Both the position numbers and the translations under genes were made by a program. A stretch of DNA of 64,000 bases. It comes from Desulfobacula sp. (GTDB taxonomy: Bacteria; Desulfobacterota; Desulfobacteria; Desulfobacterales; Desulfobacteraceae). How positions within the stretch are numbered: the stretch's first letter is position 1; each line of letters begins with the position of its first letter. Under the pieces are notes generated by a model that was given only the letters and a program-made list of their open reading frames with translations, was not told the DNA's origin and made no database searches. This document shows, one piece after another, positions 25,718-34,336 of the stretch. Where the stretch lies: NCBI RefSeq assembly GCF_014237455.1, contig NZ_JABZFL010000074.1, positions 1 to 64,000 of the forward strand. Reading direction: 5' to 3'.

Positions 25718-26836
25718 TTAATTAACCTGTGTATATTTCCCATTCTGAACTTGATATACAGAGAAACCTGCGCCGATAACATCACCATTTTTATCAAAAC
25801 CAATGGGTCCTAAAGGAGAATCGATTTTAATTTCAAACATGGCAGCTCTCATCTTGTCATAATCCAGTGATCCTGCTTTTTCTGCGGCAGCAGCAAGAGC
25901 CTGAACACATGCATACCCATTGTGGGTAAATGTTCCGGGATCTTCGCCGTATTTTTTCTGATGTTTGGCAGAAATTTCTTGATAAAGCGGGTTGCTGGAA
26001 GTATCATTCGGACCTGTTGCATAAACACCGTCAGAATATTTGCCTGCCAGGTTTACAAAGTTGTCACCAATGATACCGTCAGCGCCGAAGAAAATGGTTT
26101 TAACTCTTTTCTTTTTAAGAAGTCCGACAACTTTGGAAGCATCTGAATGATAACCACCAAACATGGTGAGCTCAGCTTTGGTTCTTTTTATTTTTTGTAC
26201 AATAGCTGAATAATCAACGGCACCGGTTGTGATACCTTCAAAAAGGACAACTTCAATCCCGCCGAGTTTTTCAAAATATTGCCTGGCAAGTTCCATCTGA
26301 CCTTTACCATAATCGCCTTTGTCGTGGATCATGGCCACTGTTTTGACCTTTAGATTATTTTTTACAAAAGAGGTCATCAGATCGGCCTGGGCGCCGTCAT
26401 AGGAAATAGTTCGAAAGAAGTTGGGATGTTCGCCTTTAAGGGTCAAGTCATCATTTGTGGATGCTGAGGAAATAACGATAAGTCCGGCATCTTTGTAAAT
26501 TTTATTTGCAGCAATGGTGGCACCGGAGCAAACATGGCCAACAATCATCTGTGCACCGTCTGATACCAGTTTGGTTGCCATGTTGACTGCGACTTCAGGT
26601 TTACATACATCATCACCGACTAATAATTCAATTTTTTTACCCAGAATACCGCCCTTGGCATTCAGGTCTTCAATGGCAAGCTCAGCGCCTCTTAAAGCAG
26701 AAATTCCATAGGGTGCCAAGTCACCGGAAATAACACCGCCACAGCCAATTTTAATTGTGTCAGCGGCAAAGCCTGGCGCACAAAAACTTACCAGGATCAA
26801 TAGTGCGAGTGCTAAAGTTTTAAAAAAAGATTTCAT
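25718..26836 (-). CDS. livK: Periplasmic amino-acid-type binding protein LivK
   Basis: 372-residue type I periplasmic binding protein. A Sec signal peptide (about 1-24, ending GFAA) is followed by IKIGCGGVISGDLAPYGISALRGAELA, the start of the Leu/Ile/Val-binding fold, and the STNDDLTLKGEHPNFFRT segment typical of this group. The ATG has a strong ribosome site (AAGGGGAG). It is the first gene of the liv operon; specificity for a branched, aromatic or other ligand cannot be told. Confidence 0.9.
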   Translation of the reverse strand: MKSFFKTLALALLILVSFCAPGFAADTIKIGCGGVISGDLAPYGISALRGAELAIEDLNAKGGILGKKIELLVGDDVCKPEVAVNMATKLVSDGAQMIVGHVCSGATIAANKIYKDAGLIVISSASTNDDLTLKGEHPNFFRTISYDGAQADLMTSFVKNNLKVKTVAMIHDKGDYGKGQMELARQYFEKLGGIEVVLFEGITTGAVDYSAIVQKIKRTKAELTMFGGYHSDASKVVGLLKKKRVKTIFFGADGIIGDNFVNLAGKYSDGVYATGPNDTSSNPLYQEISAKHQKKYGEDPGTFTHNGYACVQALAAAAEKAGSLDYDKMRAAMFEIKIDSPLGPIGFDKNGDVIGAGFSVYQVQNGKYTQVN

Positions 26837-26903
26837 TTTTTTACTCCCCTTCTAGTTTAAATTACTGGTTTAGTACTGCTTAATTACAATTATGGATTTT
26901 GCA

Positions 26904-26933
26904 ACTATAAAATCAAGGCTTCCCAATAGTCAA
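26904..26933 (-). promoter_or_regulatory. Sigma-70-type promoter of livKHMGF
   Basis: On the minus strand TTGACT (26933-26928) and TATAGT (26909-26904) are 18 bp apart, about 70 bp upstream of livK. Confidence 0.5.
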
Positions 26934-27094
26934 GCAAAAAAATCTGATCAGAACAAAAAAGCAGGAAAATCGCACTTATATCTTGTATATACAGGATTAA
27001 TCTACTCGCTTTTATTCGTCGCATTTTGACCCTCTAAAGTTTTTTAAAATAATCATCACGGTTTTTAAAATGATGGTAAAAAGATCCCTTGGTT

Positions 27095-28240
27095 TTATTT
27101 AATTTTTATCAAAGCGGTCTCCATCCTCTCCAATCCCTTTTTAAGCACAGGTTCAGGGCATCCGAAATTCAGGCGTACAAATCCCTTTTGACCGAAAAAA
27201 TTGCCATCGGAAAGTCCGACACCCGCCTGTTCGAAGAAAAGAACGGGATCTTTAAGGCCTGTATTCCTGACATCAACCCAGGCAAGATAGGTAGATTCAA
27301 TGGGGTTAAGTTTACACCCCGGCATTTTATTAACACGGTTCTGGACAATGTCCCGATTTTTTCTCAGGTAGATAATTAATTGAAAAAGCCATTCATCACA
27401 TTCTTTATAGGCTGCTTTGGCGGCAAAAAGACCCAGAAGATTTACATTCGGTATCAGGCCTTTTAATTTGGAATTAAATTTATGTCGTAAATCTTCATCC
27501 GGGATGATAACAAAAGAACATCCAAGGCCTGGGATATTATAGGTTTTGGAAGGTGCCATCAAAGTGATGGTGTGCCTTGCTGCTGTTTGCGATATCGATG
27601 CGGTTGGAATATGGCGCTTATCTTTATCCAGAACAAAATCGCTGTGAATCTCATCTGAGCAGATGACAACATCATAAGCCGCACACAGTTCTACTATCCG
27701 GTTGATTTCTTCTTTGGTAAAAACAGTGCCACAAGGATTGTAAGGGCTGCACAGCATAAAGAGTCCGGTGTTTTCCTTTAGTTCTTTTTCAAGGGCATCA
27801 TAATCAAAGGTTGCCCGCTGATTGATATCGACCATGGGAACAGTAACCAGTTTTTTCTCGCAGTTTTCGGGTGCTGCAAAAAACGGCGGATATATGGGGG
27901 TTGTGGTGACGATTTTGTCTTGCGGCCCGCCAAAGGTTGCGCAGGCAACGTTCAAGGCGCAGACAACTCCGGGAACCCACATGATCCATTCTTTTTCGAC
28001 TTTCCAGTCATAGAGAGCGTCTAATTTTTCAATAACGGTATCATTGAGGTCGTCAGGAATAACCGTATATCCTAAAATCCCATGTTCAATATTTTGTTGA
28101 AGGGTATCCAAAAGGGCAGGCGGGGCTTTGAAATCCATATCCGCCACCCACATGGGGATGATATCCTTTCCTTCATATTTTCCCCATTTCAACGAAGAGG
28201 TGCCGGTCCGGTTAATTATTTCATCAAAATCATATTTCAT
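27095..28240 (-). CDS. patB: PLP-dependent aminotransferase / C-S lyase, MalY/PatB family
   Basis: 381 residues from the ATG at 28240, which is preceded by AGGAGC; a longer upstream frame lacks a ribosome site and is hydrophobic and unlike the family. MKYDFDEIINRTGTSSLKW and IPMWVADMDFKAPP are the MalY/PatB N-terminal signatures. SPYNPCGTVF, CSDEIHSDFVL and the PLP-lysine region LMAPSKTYNIPGLGCSFVI are intact. These enzymes are cystathionine beta-lyases, and several act as aminotransferases. Next to the liv importer and near a Pad-like operon, amino-acid transamination or cysteine conjugate cleavage are both possible. Confidence 0.85.
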   Translation of the reverse strand: MKYDFDEIINRTGTSSLKWGKYEGKDIIPMWVADMDFKAPPALLDTLQQNIEHGILGYTVIPDDLNDTVIEKLDALYDWKVEKEWIMWVPGVVCALNVACATFGGPQDKIVTTTPIYPPFFAAPENCEKKLVTVPMVDINQRATFDYDALEKELKENTGLFMLCSPYNPCGTVFTKEEINRIVELCAAYDVVICSDEIHSDFVLDKDKRHIPTASISQTAARHTITLMAPSKTYNIPGLGCSFVIIPDEDLRHKFNSKLKGLIPNVNLLGLFAAKAAYKECDEWLFQLIIYLRKNRDIVQNRVNKMPGCKLNPIESTYLAWVDVRNTGLKDPVLFFEQAGVGLSDGNFFGQKGFVRLNFGCPEPVLKKGLERMETALIKIK

Positions 28241-28409
28241 ATAGATTCTTGCTCCTAATATTATGATGCTAAATATAAAGAAAATTATAATAATAACATG
28301 AGGGAAAAAAATCAAAATAAATCTTCTAGTCCAATTTCTTCTCAGTCCGGCTATCCTTCCTGTTTTTATTTTGTACAGTGCGGGTTTGGTGAAATTTGTT
28401 TGATTATTT

Positions 28410-28457
28410 TGTCTCAAATGTTTTTATCTTGTGACACTATTGCAGTCTTATGAGACA
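28410..28457. promoter_or_regulatory. Three TGTCTCA-like activator half-sites upstream of yeeE pair
   Basis: TGTCTCA (28410-28416), TGTGACA (28430-28436) and TGAGACA (28451-28457) are centred 20-21 bp apart, i.e. two helical turns, and lie 55-100 bp upstream of a sigma-54 promoter. This is the arrangement of an enhancer for a sigma-54 activator. The cognate protein is not known. Confidence 0.5.
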
Positions 28458-28508
28458 TAAAAGGTCAAAAAAACATAAGATATCTTTAAAATAATGGAGA
28501 TGCGCCCA

Positions 28509-28526
28509 CTGGTATGAAATTTGCTG
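28509..28526 (+). promoter_or_regulatory. Sigma-54 (-24/-12) promoter
   Basis: CTGGTATGAAATTTGCTG has GG at 28511-28512 and GC at 28523-28524, exactly 10 bp between them, and matches TGG-N9-TTGC. It is about 40 bp upstream of the first yeeE-like gene. Confidence 0.6.
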
Positions 28527-28562
28527 ATATCTTTATTAAAAAAAATCAAAATAGGAGAATTT

Positions 28563-29147
28563 ATGAAAAATTTTATTTATCAAAGTCAATGGGGTTGGTT
28601 ATTAAGCGGTGTCTCTCTTGGTATAGTCTTTATATTGACTGTAGCATTAGTCAAACCGATTGGTGTATCCACCCAGTTTGTTATTCTCGATGGTATGGTC
28701 TGGGATTTTTTTTCTGATCAAATTGTTGTGGAGGACAATACTGCCAAAAGTGGTTATTCAAGCCCTAATGCCTACCTGAATAAAAGTGGTGGCAAATATG
28801 CTAAAAATGTTGCGAACCCTATCAATTATAGCTTCATATTTGTATTTGCGATGATTGCTGGTGGCTTTATTGCCAGCAGACTGCAACCTGCCGGGGAGAG
28901 TAAGGATAATCTGATTGCTCCGCTTGTCTGGACAGACCGGTTCGGTGATTCGCAGGCTAAACGCTATCTGGCTGTATTTGTGGGAGGTTTTCTGGTGTTA
29001 TTTGGTTCGCGATTGGCTGGTGGATGTACCAGTGGACACATGATGAGCGGGATGATGCAGACTTCTTTGAGCGGATATCTGTTTACCCTGGGAACATTTG
29101 CGGTGGCTGTTCCTGTTGCAATTCTTATGTACAAAGGAGAAAAATAA
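28563..29147 (+). CDS. YeeE/YedE-family sulfur-compound transporter, first half
   Basis: About 194 residues from the ATG at 28563 (ribosome site AGGAGA). It is a membrane protein; RLAGGCTSGHMMSG holds the conserved Cys of YeeE/YedE proteins, which move thiosulfate or related sulfur species in characterised members. With the next gene, one base away, it forms the two halves that are one polypeptide in TsuA-like transporters. A non-membrane insert (about 55-90) precedes the second segment. Controlled by a sigma-54 promoter. Confidence 0.82.
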   Translation: MKNFIYQSQWGWLLSGVSLGIVFILTVALVKPIGVSTQFVILDGMVWDFFSDQIVVEDNTAKSGYSSPNAYLNKSGGKYAKNVANPINYSFIFVFAMIAGGFIASRLQPAGESKDNLIAPLVWTDRFGDSQAKRYLAVFVGGFLVLFGSRLAGGCTSGHMMSGMMQTSLSGYLFTLGTFAVAVPVAILMYKGEK

Positions 29148-29148
29148 A

Positions 29149-29727
29149 ATGAATATTATCCTATCAATTGTTTTGGGGCTGTTGTTTGGTTTTGTATTGC
29201 AAAAAATTGGTGCGGCAAATCCTCAAAATATCATCAATATGTTACGTCTTAAAGACTTTCACTTAATGAAAACTATTTTCTTTGGTATAGGTATTAGCAG
29301 CATGTTCTTATTTGTTCTGCTCAATATTGGTATCATTGATAGTGCTAACCTTAGTGTAAAAACATCCTATACAGGTGTAATTATTGGCGGCATCATATTC
29401 GGATTAGGCTGGGCAATCGCGGGCTTCTGCCCTGGAACGGGTATAGTAGCGGCAGGTGCCGGCCGGAAAGATGCTTTGCTTTTTATCTTAGGCGGTTTGT
29501 TGGGGGCGTTTGTCTTTACTTTGCTGTATGGATTATTAAAAGCCACTTTTTTGTTTGGTAATTTGGGAGGAAAAGCCACTTTAGCCGCAACCGGTAACGC
29601 AAAATTCACTACATTATTTGCCTCCATGCCTGAAATTGTTATAGCGGGTGGGATAGGCATTGTTTTTATGATTATTGCCTGGATACTTCCCGGGACTCAA
29701 AAAAACCAACACAGTATTGTAAAATGA
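29149..29727 (+). CDS. YeeE/YedE-family sulfur-compound transporter, second half
   Basis: 192 residues with about five membrane segments. GWAIAGFCPGTGIVAAG is the YeeE/YedE Cys motif of the second repeat. The ATG follows the previous stop by one base and has AAAGGAG upstream, so the two halves are made together and presumably dimerise. Substrate is thiosulfate-like by family; selenium compounds cannot be excluded given the selenoproteins nearby. Confidence 0.82.
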   Translation: MNIILSIVLGLLFGFVLQKIGAANPQNIINMLRLKDFHLMKTIFFGIGISSMFLFVLLNIGIIDSANLSVKTSYTGVIIGGIIFGLGWAIAGFCPGTGIVAAGAGRKDALLFILGGLLGAFVFTLLYGLLKATFLFGNLGGKATLAATGNAKFTTLFASMPEIVIAGGIGIVFMIIAWILPGTQKNQHSIVK

Positions 29728-29810
29728 TTGTTTTAAATTAAATCTTGGGCTATGTCTGAACAGTCCAAAAAAGGTTTTACCTGTTTACAAACAAGTGATA
29801 AGGTTTTGTC

Positions 29811-31589
29811 ATGAATATGAATGAGAAAATTGATCATATCAGGCAATTGATGGAAAAGGGCAATATTGCCGCAATTATTATTCCAAGCGATGATCCCCAC
29901 CAAAGCGAATATGTTGCCGAACACTGGCAGGCAAGAAAGTGGCTCACCGGGTTTTCGGGATCTGCCGGAATAGCTGTTGTCACATTGGAACACGCCATTT
30001 TATGGACGGATTTCAGATACTATATCCAGGCTGAAAAACAAATTTCAGGCTCCCGGTTTGAGTTGTATAAAATGGGGGAGCCGGATGTCCCGACGTTCCA
30101 AAAATGGCTGATCAATACTTTGAAACCCCGGGACATCATCGGTATAGATGGAAATGTGGTCAGCAAGGCCAATGTGAAAAAGTATAAAGCAGAATTTGAG
30201 GCCAAAGAGCTTTTGCTGGATACAGATGTCGATTTTATCAAGGGGCTCTGGGCAGACAGGCCGCTCAGGCCAAAGTCAGCGGCATTTTCTCTGTCAGAGA
30301 AATATGCCGGCAAAAGCAGGAAGGATAAAATTAGGCAAATCCACAAGCAGATGGATGATTTGGATGCATCCTATCATTTGATGGCAACGCTTGACGATAT
30401 CGCCTGGACACTGAATCTTCGGGGAAAAGACGTTCATACAAATCCTGTTAATATTGCGTTTGTATTGGTTGCCCCCCAAAAGGTGTCTTTGTTTGTAAGC
30501 GATGGAAAAATTGATAATGAGCTTGCCAAAGAGTTGAACAGGGATGGCATAGAGATTGCTGAATATGAAGACATCACCGCTGCTTTATCGCAAATCCAGG
30601 ATAACAAAGTAATTCTGGTTGATCCTGAAAACACCAATTACAGGCTGTATCAGTCTATCAACAAAAAATGTAAAATTGTTGAAAAACCCAATCCGGCTAT
30701 TGCACTTAAAGCCATAAAGAATGATACGGAAATCGCTCATTTGAAACAAACGGCTGTAAAAGATGGTGCGGCTGTTGTTAATTTCCTTTTTTGGCTTGAA
30801 TATCAGAATGAAAATGCACAGATTACCGAACAATTCGTTGCTGATAAGCTTTATGCGTTTCGAAAAGCTCAGGCGTTATTTGTTGATAACAGTTTTGATC
30901 CGATTATGGCCTATCAGGATCATTCAGCCATGTGTCACTATTCGGCGACCAGGGAAACAGATGCGATCATTGGTAATACCGGTATGTTTTTGACGGATTC
31001 AGGTGGTAATTATCTTACCGGTACCACAGATATTACCCGGACCATTTGTCGGGGTGAGCCGTCAAAACAGGAAATAACAGATTATACCCTGGTGCTGAAA
31101 GGCCATATTGCTGTGGCAACAGCCCTTTTTCCCAAAGGTACCAAAGGCTTTCAGATTGACACGCTTTCAAGGCAGTATTTATGGAATGAGGGAATGGATT
31201 TCGGGCATGGTACAGGACATGGTGTGGGATTTTTTTTATGTGTTCATGAAGGCCCTGCAAGGATAAGCCCCCATCCTGTTGATGTTAAACTTGAAAAAGG
31301 CATGGTGCTGACCAATGAGCCCGGTGTTTACAGGGAGGGAGCTTACGGCATAAGGCTGGAAAATATGATTCTTGTAGATTCGGCGTTTGAAAATGAGTTT
31401 GGAGCATTCATGAAATTTGAGACCCTGACAAATTGCCATTTTGAAAGAAATTTGATAGATATAACCCTGCTGTCCAAAGATGAAAAAAACTGGATCAATA
31501 CCTATCATGCCAGGGTATATGAAAAGTTGTCCCCCAGTCTGGATCAGGATGTGGCATCCTGGCTCAGGGAAAAAACAAGAGCGATATAA
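29811..31589 (+). CDS. pepP: Xaa-Pro aminopeptidase P (M24B)
   Basis: 592-residue metallopeptidase that removes N-terminal residues preceding proline. It has the three-domain layout of the long aminopeptidase P (two creatinase-like N-terminal domains, then the pita-bread catalytic domain from about residue 310). Dinuclear metal ligands are visible: Asp in LTDSGGNYL, Asp in GTTDITRT, His in GTGHGVGFF, Glu in NEPGVYREGAYGIRLEN and Glu in FETLT. Start at 29811 or the in-frame ATG two codons later. Cytoplasmic; no signal. It stands alone. Confidence 0.9.
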   Translation: MNMNEKIDHIRQLMEKGNIAAIIIPSDDPHQSEYVAEHWQARKWLTGFSGSAGIAVVTLEHAILWTDFRYYIQAEKQISGSRFELYKMGEPDVPTFQKWLINTLKPRDIIGIDGNVVSKANVKKYKAEFEAKELLLDTDVDFIKGLWADRPLRPKSAAFSLSEKYAGKSRKDKIRQIHKQMDDLDASYHLMATLDDIAWTLNLRGKDVHTNPVNIAFVLVAPQKVSLFVSDGKIDNELAKELNRDGIEIAEYEDITAALSQIQDNKVILVDPENTNYRLYQSINKKCKIVEKPNPAIALKAIKNDTEIAHLKQTAVKDGAAVVNFLFWLEYQNENAQITEQFVADKLYAFRKAQALFVDNSFDPIMAYQDHSAMCHYSATRETDAIIGNTGMFLTDSGGNYLTGTTDITRTICRGEPSKQEITDYTLVLKGHIAVATALFPKGTKGFQIDTLSRQYLWNEGMDFGHGTGHGVGFFLCVHEGPARISPHPVDVKLEKGMVLTNEPGVYREGAYGIRLENMILVDSAFENEFGAFMKFETLTNCHFERNLIDITLLSKDEKNWINTYHARVYEKLSPSLDQDVASWLREKTRAI

Positions 31590-31875
31590 AATTGTTATAA
31601 ATCTTTAATGCGTTTAATGTCTGTTGAATTTGTACCCAACACCTGAAATGGTAATTATTAAGGTTATCCTTATTCTGTAGGATCATGATCCTGGTGAAGT
31701 AGTCTGTATTTGATTGCCAATTGTAATGCCCTTAAAGCATAAAATAGTTTGACGAAATATCCATACACAAAAGATGGCATGGTTTTTGATAGGATATTGA
31801 ATTAGATAAATATGAATAGAAAGACCATCATATGAAACAGGTAATACTATATTATTTAAAAAAAGGAGAAAAATT

Positions 31876-32034
31876 ATGATCAGCTGGATATGTAACAAAT
31901 GCGGGTATACGCTTGAGGCTGATACCCCTCCTGAAGAGTGCCCGTCTTGCAAGAGTGAGTGTTCCTTTGTTGATAATTCCTGCTATACACCTGATTGTGA
32001 AGGGAAGCCAAATGATCCCCAGATCAAGGGATAA
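31876..32034 (+). CDS. Rubredoxin/rubrerythrin-like zinc-ribbon small protein
   Basis: 52 residues: ISWICNKCGYTLEADTPPEECPSCK has the two CxxC knuckles of a rubrerythrin C-terminal rubredoxin domain, shortened, followed by a tail with two further Cys (SCYTPDCEGKPNDPQIKG). The family occurs as free-standing rubredoxin-like proteins in sulfate reducers. AAAAGGAG precedes the ATG. It is first in the redox-defence cluster, about 50 bp before rubredoxin. Metal (Fe or Zn) is not certain. Confidence 0.75.
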   Translation: MISWICNKCGYTLEADTPPEECPSCKSECSFVDNSCYTPDCEGKPNDPQIKG

Positions 32035-32084
32035 GGATAAAAAGAAAGGATTGTTTTTAATACGAATTGAAAAAGGAAGCAAAA

Positions 32085-32264
32085 ATGGCTGAACCCAAGG
32101 ATATGTATCAGTGCCAGACAACTAATTGCGGTTATATTTATAATCCTGATAAAGGAGACAGAAAAGGAAAGATTGCAAAAGGAATGAAATTTGAGGATCT
32201 TCCCGACGACTGGAAGTGCCCTGTCTGTGGAGCCAGTACCAAAGCATTTAAGCCGCTTGGTTAA
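32085..32264 (+). CDS. Rubredoxin
   Basis: 59-residue Fe(Cys)4 electron carrier. The two ligand pairs are [12 protein letters not shown] and [13 protein letters not shown]. The first pair has x4 rather than the standard x2 spacing (Cys-Gln-Thr-Thr-Asn-Cys), as in type II rubredoxins. [12 protein letters not shown] is classical. ATG at 32085 is used, with AAGGAAGC upstream. It probably feeds electrons to rubrerythrin encoded in the same cluster. Confidence 0.88.
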   Translation: MAEPKDMYQCQTTNCGYIYNPDKGDRKGKIAKGMKFEDLPDDWKCPVCGASTKAFKPLG

Positions 32265-32326
32265 AATTAACCTTTAGGGAATAAATAGTTTTAACTAAGG
32301 CATGAAACCAAAAAAGAGGAGTGGGT

Positions 32327-33157
32327 ATGAAATGGAGGCAGTTTTTAACACCGGCCAAATCAATAGATTTTAATCAGACGGAAAGTTATATTTCACAACA
32401 TTCGGGAGAAGAGATAACGATCCTGGATGTCAGACAGCCCTCGGAATACCAGGAGAGCCATATCCCCGGGTCCACCCTGATCCCTTTGCCCCAGCTTTCT
32501 GACAGGCTCGACGAGCTTGATCCTGAAAAATCCACCCTGGTCTACTGAGCTATTGGCGGACGCAGCCGTGTTGCCGCGCAAATGCTTGCAGGGAAAGGGT
32601 TTAAAAAAGTGTTTAATGTCGCAGGGGGGATAAAGGCATGGCGTGCCAAAACAGCTATTGGCCCGCAGGATCTTGGAATGGATCTTTTCAGCGGCAAGGA
32701 GGAGCCGCTGGATGTGTTAAAGGTAGCCTATTCCCTTGAACAGGGGTTGTACGAATTTTATATTTCCATGGGAAAAGAAGCGAAAAATGAAAAAGTGAAA
32801 GATCTCTTTTCAAAATTATCTGAGATTGAAGTGAAACATCAGATGTCTATTTATACTGCTTACAATGACATTAACGATGAGGAACTGAGAAAAGGTGAGT
32901 TTGAAAAAATGGTTGAAACAAAGGCATTGGAAGGCGGTCTTTCTACCAGAGAATACCTTGATCTTTTCAGCCCTGATCTGAATTCTGAAATCGATGTGAT
33001 TTCTCTTGCCATGTCAATAGAAGCACAGGCCCTGGATCTTTATCAAAGACTCTCCTCAAAAGTAGAAAATCCGCAATCAAGGGATATTATCAATCAGATT
33101 GCCAATGAAGAAAAAGCACACCTGGCAAGCCTGGGTAAACTTCTGGACAGCCTTTAA
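32327..33157 (+). CDS. Selenocysteine rhodanese fused to ferritin-like (rubrerythrin-type) domain
   Basis: 276 residues if the TGA at 32546-32548 is read as selenocysteine (position 74). Residues about 15-105 are a rhodanese domain (EITILDVRQPSEYQESHIPGS, then STLVY-U-AIGGRSRVAAQM), and U replaces the active-site Cys exactly. Residues about 125-270 are a helical ferritin-like domain with Glu/His (VKHQMSI, NEEKAHLASL) for a di-iron site. Without readthrough there would be a 73-residue fragment without an active site. A hairpin with a SECIS-like shape lies just after the UGA. It could transfer sulfane sulfur or selenium, or act in peroxide defence. The start is the ATG at 32327, after AAAAAGAGGAG. 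Confidence 0.85.
32546..32577 (+). promoter_or_regulatory. UGA selenocysteine codon with bacterial SECIS-like hairpin
   Basis: UGA at 32546-32548. From +8 to +29 the RNA folds as GCGG, then ACGC, loop AGCC, GUGU, a two-base bulge UG, then CCGC: two 4-bp stems, with a G in the second loop position 17 nt from the UGA. These are features of bacterial SECIS elements. Confidence 0.75.
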
Positions 33158-33189
33158 CCTAAAGATCACAGATAAAAGGAGAGGGTAAA

Positions 33190-34317
33190 ATGAGAAAACA
33201 TCTTGTACTCGTCGGGGGAGGTCATGCTCATATGATGACCCTTGAAAATATTGGCAGGTTTGTTGAAAAGGGGTTTAAAGTTACTGTAATTGGCCCTTCT
33301 TTTTACCACTATTATTCCGGTATGGGCCCCGGGATGCTGGGCGGGACATACAACTCTGACGATATCCGGTTCGCTACAAGAGATGTGGTTCAAAAACAGG
33401 GTGGGATCTTTGTAAAGGATAAAGTTGTCCGGATTGATCCGGATAAAAAAGAGATTTATACCAAGACAGGGCATACATTTACCTATGACCTGGTTTCCTT
33501 TAATGCGGGCAGCTATGTTCCCATGCAGGCAGCTCCAGAGGGCCCGGAGGATCAGGACACTATTTATTCTGTAAAGCCCATTGAAAAGCTGATGGAGGCG
33601 GCGGATAAATTAAAAAAACTATTTTCACAAAAAAAGATTGTTGTCAGTATCGTAGGGGGCGGCCCTTCATCGGCTGAAGTGGCCGGAAATGTGTGGCAGC
33701 TGGCAAAAAAAACAAACAGGTATATGCCTGACATTCAGATTTTTGCCGGTAAAAAGTTTATGGCAAGATTTCCCGAAAGTATCAGATCAAGGGTTCTCGC
33801 ATCCCTTCAGAACAGGGGTATTCAAATCCTTGAAACAGGTTATGTAAGGCAGATTAAATCTGATGAAATCTGTCTTGAATCGGGTGAAACATTTCCCACG
33901 GATTTTATTTTTATGGCCCTGGGTGTCAAGCCTTCCACTATCTTTGAAGAATCCGGTCTGCCGGTCGGTCCGGATAAAGGACTTTTAGTGAATAGATATC
34001 TACAGTCTGTAAAATACCCAGACATATTTGGCGGCGGTGACTGTATTTATTTTAAGGATCGGCCTCTGGATAAGGTCGGGGTGTATGCAGTCCGTGAAAA
34101 TCCTGTTTTGCTGCATAACCTTTTGGCAAGCCTTGAAGGTGGTGACCTTGAAATATTTGATCCGGGCCCTGAATATCTTCTAATTTTTAATGTGGGCGGC
34201 GGGCATGGTGTATTCAAGAAAAAATGGCTGGTGTTTGGCGGGAAAATTGCATTCATGATTAAAGACTATATTGATCGTAAATTTATGAAGAAATTTCAGG
34301 CCATTGAAAAAGAGTAG
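33190..34317 (+). CDS. FAD-dependent pyridine-nucleotide oxidoreductase (NDH-2/SelD-N-terminal-like)
   Basis: 375 residues. LVLVGGGHAHMMTLENI opens an FAD Rossmann fold; YYSGMGPGMLGGTY is like the YSGMxPG motif of the stand-alone flavoprotein domain that is fused to the N terminus of SelD in other organisms. VSIVGGGPSSAEVAGNV is the second nucleotide-binding motif, for NAD(P)H. There is no redox-active CxxxxC pair, so quinone or another small acceptor is more likely than a disulfide. Located 30 bp after the selenocysteine rhodanese gene; a role in selenium or sulfur oxidation is inferred only. Confidence 0.75.
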   Translation: MRKHLVLVGGGHAHMMTLENIGRFVEKGFKVTVIGPSFYHYYSGMGPGMLGGTYNSDDIRFATRDVVQKQGGIFVKDKVVRIDPDKKEIYTKTGHTFTYDLVSFNAGSYVPMQAAPEGPEDQDTIYSVKPIEKLMEAADKLKKLFSQKKIVVSIVGGGPSSAEVAGNVWQLAKKTNRYMPDIQIFAGKKFMARFPESIRSRVLASLQNRGIQILETGYVRQIKSDEICLESGETFPTDFIFMALGVKPSTIFEESGLPVGPDKGLLVNRYLQSVKYPDIFGGGDCIYFKDRPLDKVGVYAVRENPVLLHNLLASLEGGDLEIFDPGPEYLLIFNVGGGHGVFKKKWLVFGGKIAFMIKDYIDRKFMKKFQAIEKE

Positions 34318-34336
34318 GGGTATAAGGAAAATAAGA

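Noticed and set aside
31771..31790. Sigma-54 promoter before the rubredoxin-like gene
   Set aside because: TGGCATG is present but the -12 element reads TTGA instead of TTGC; the essential GC is missing.
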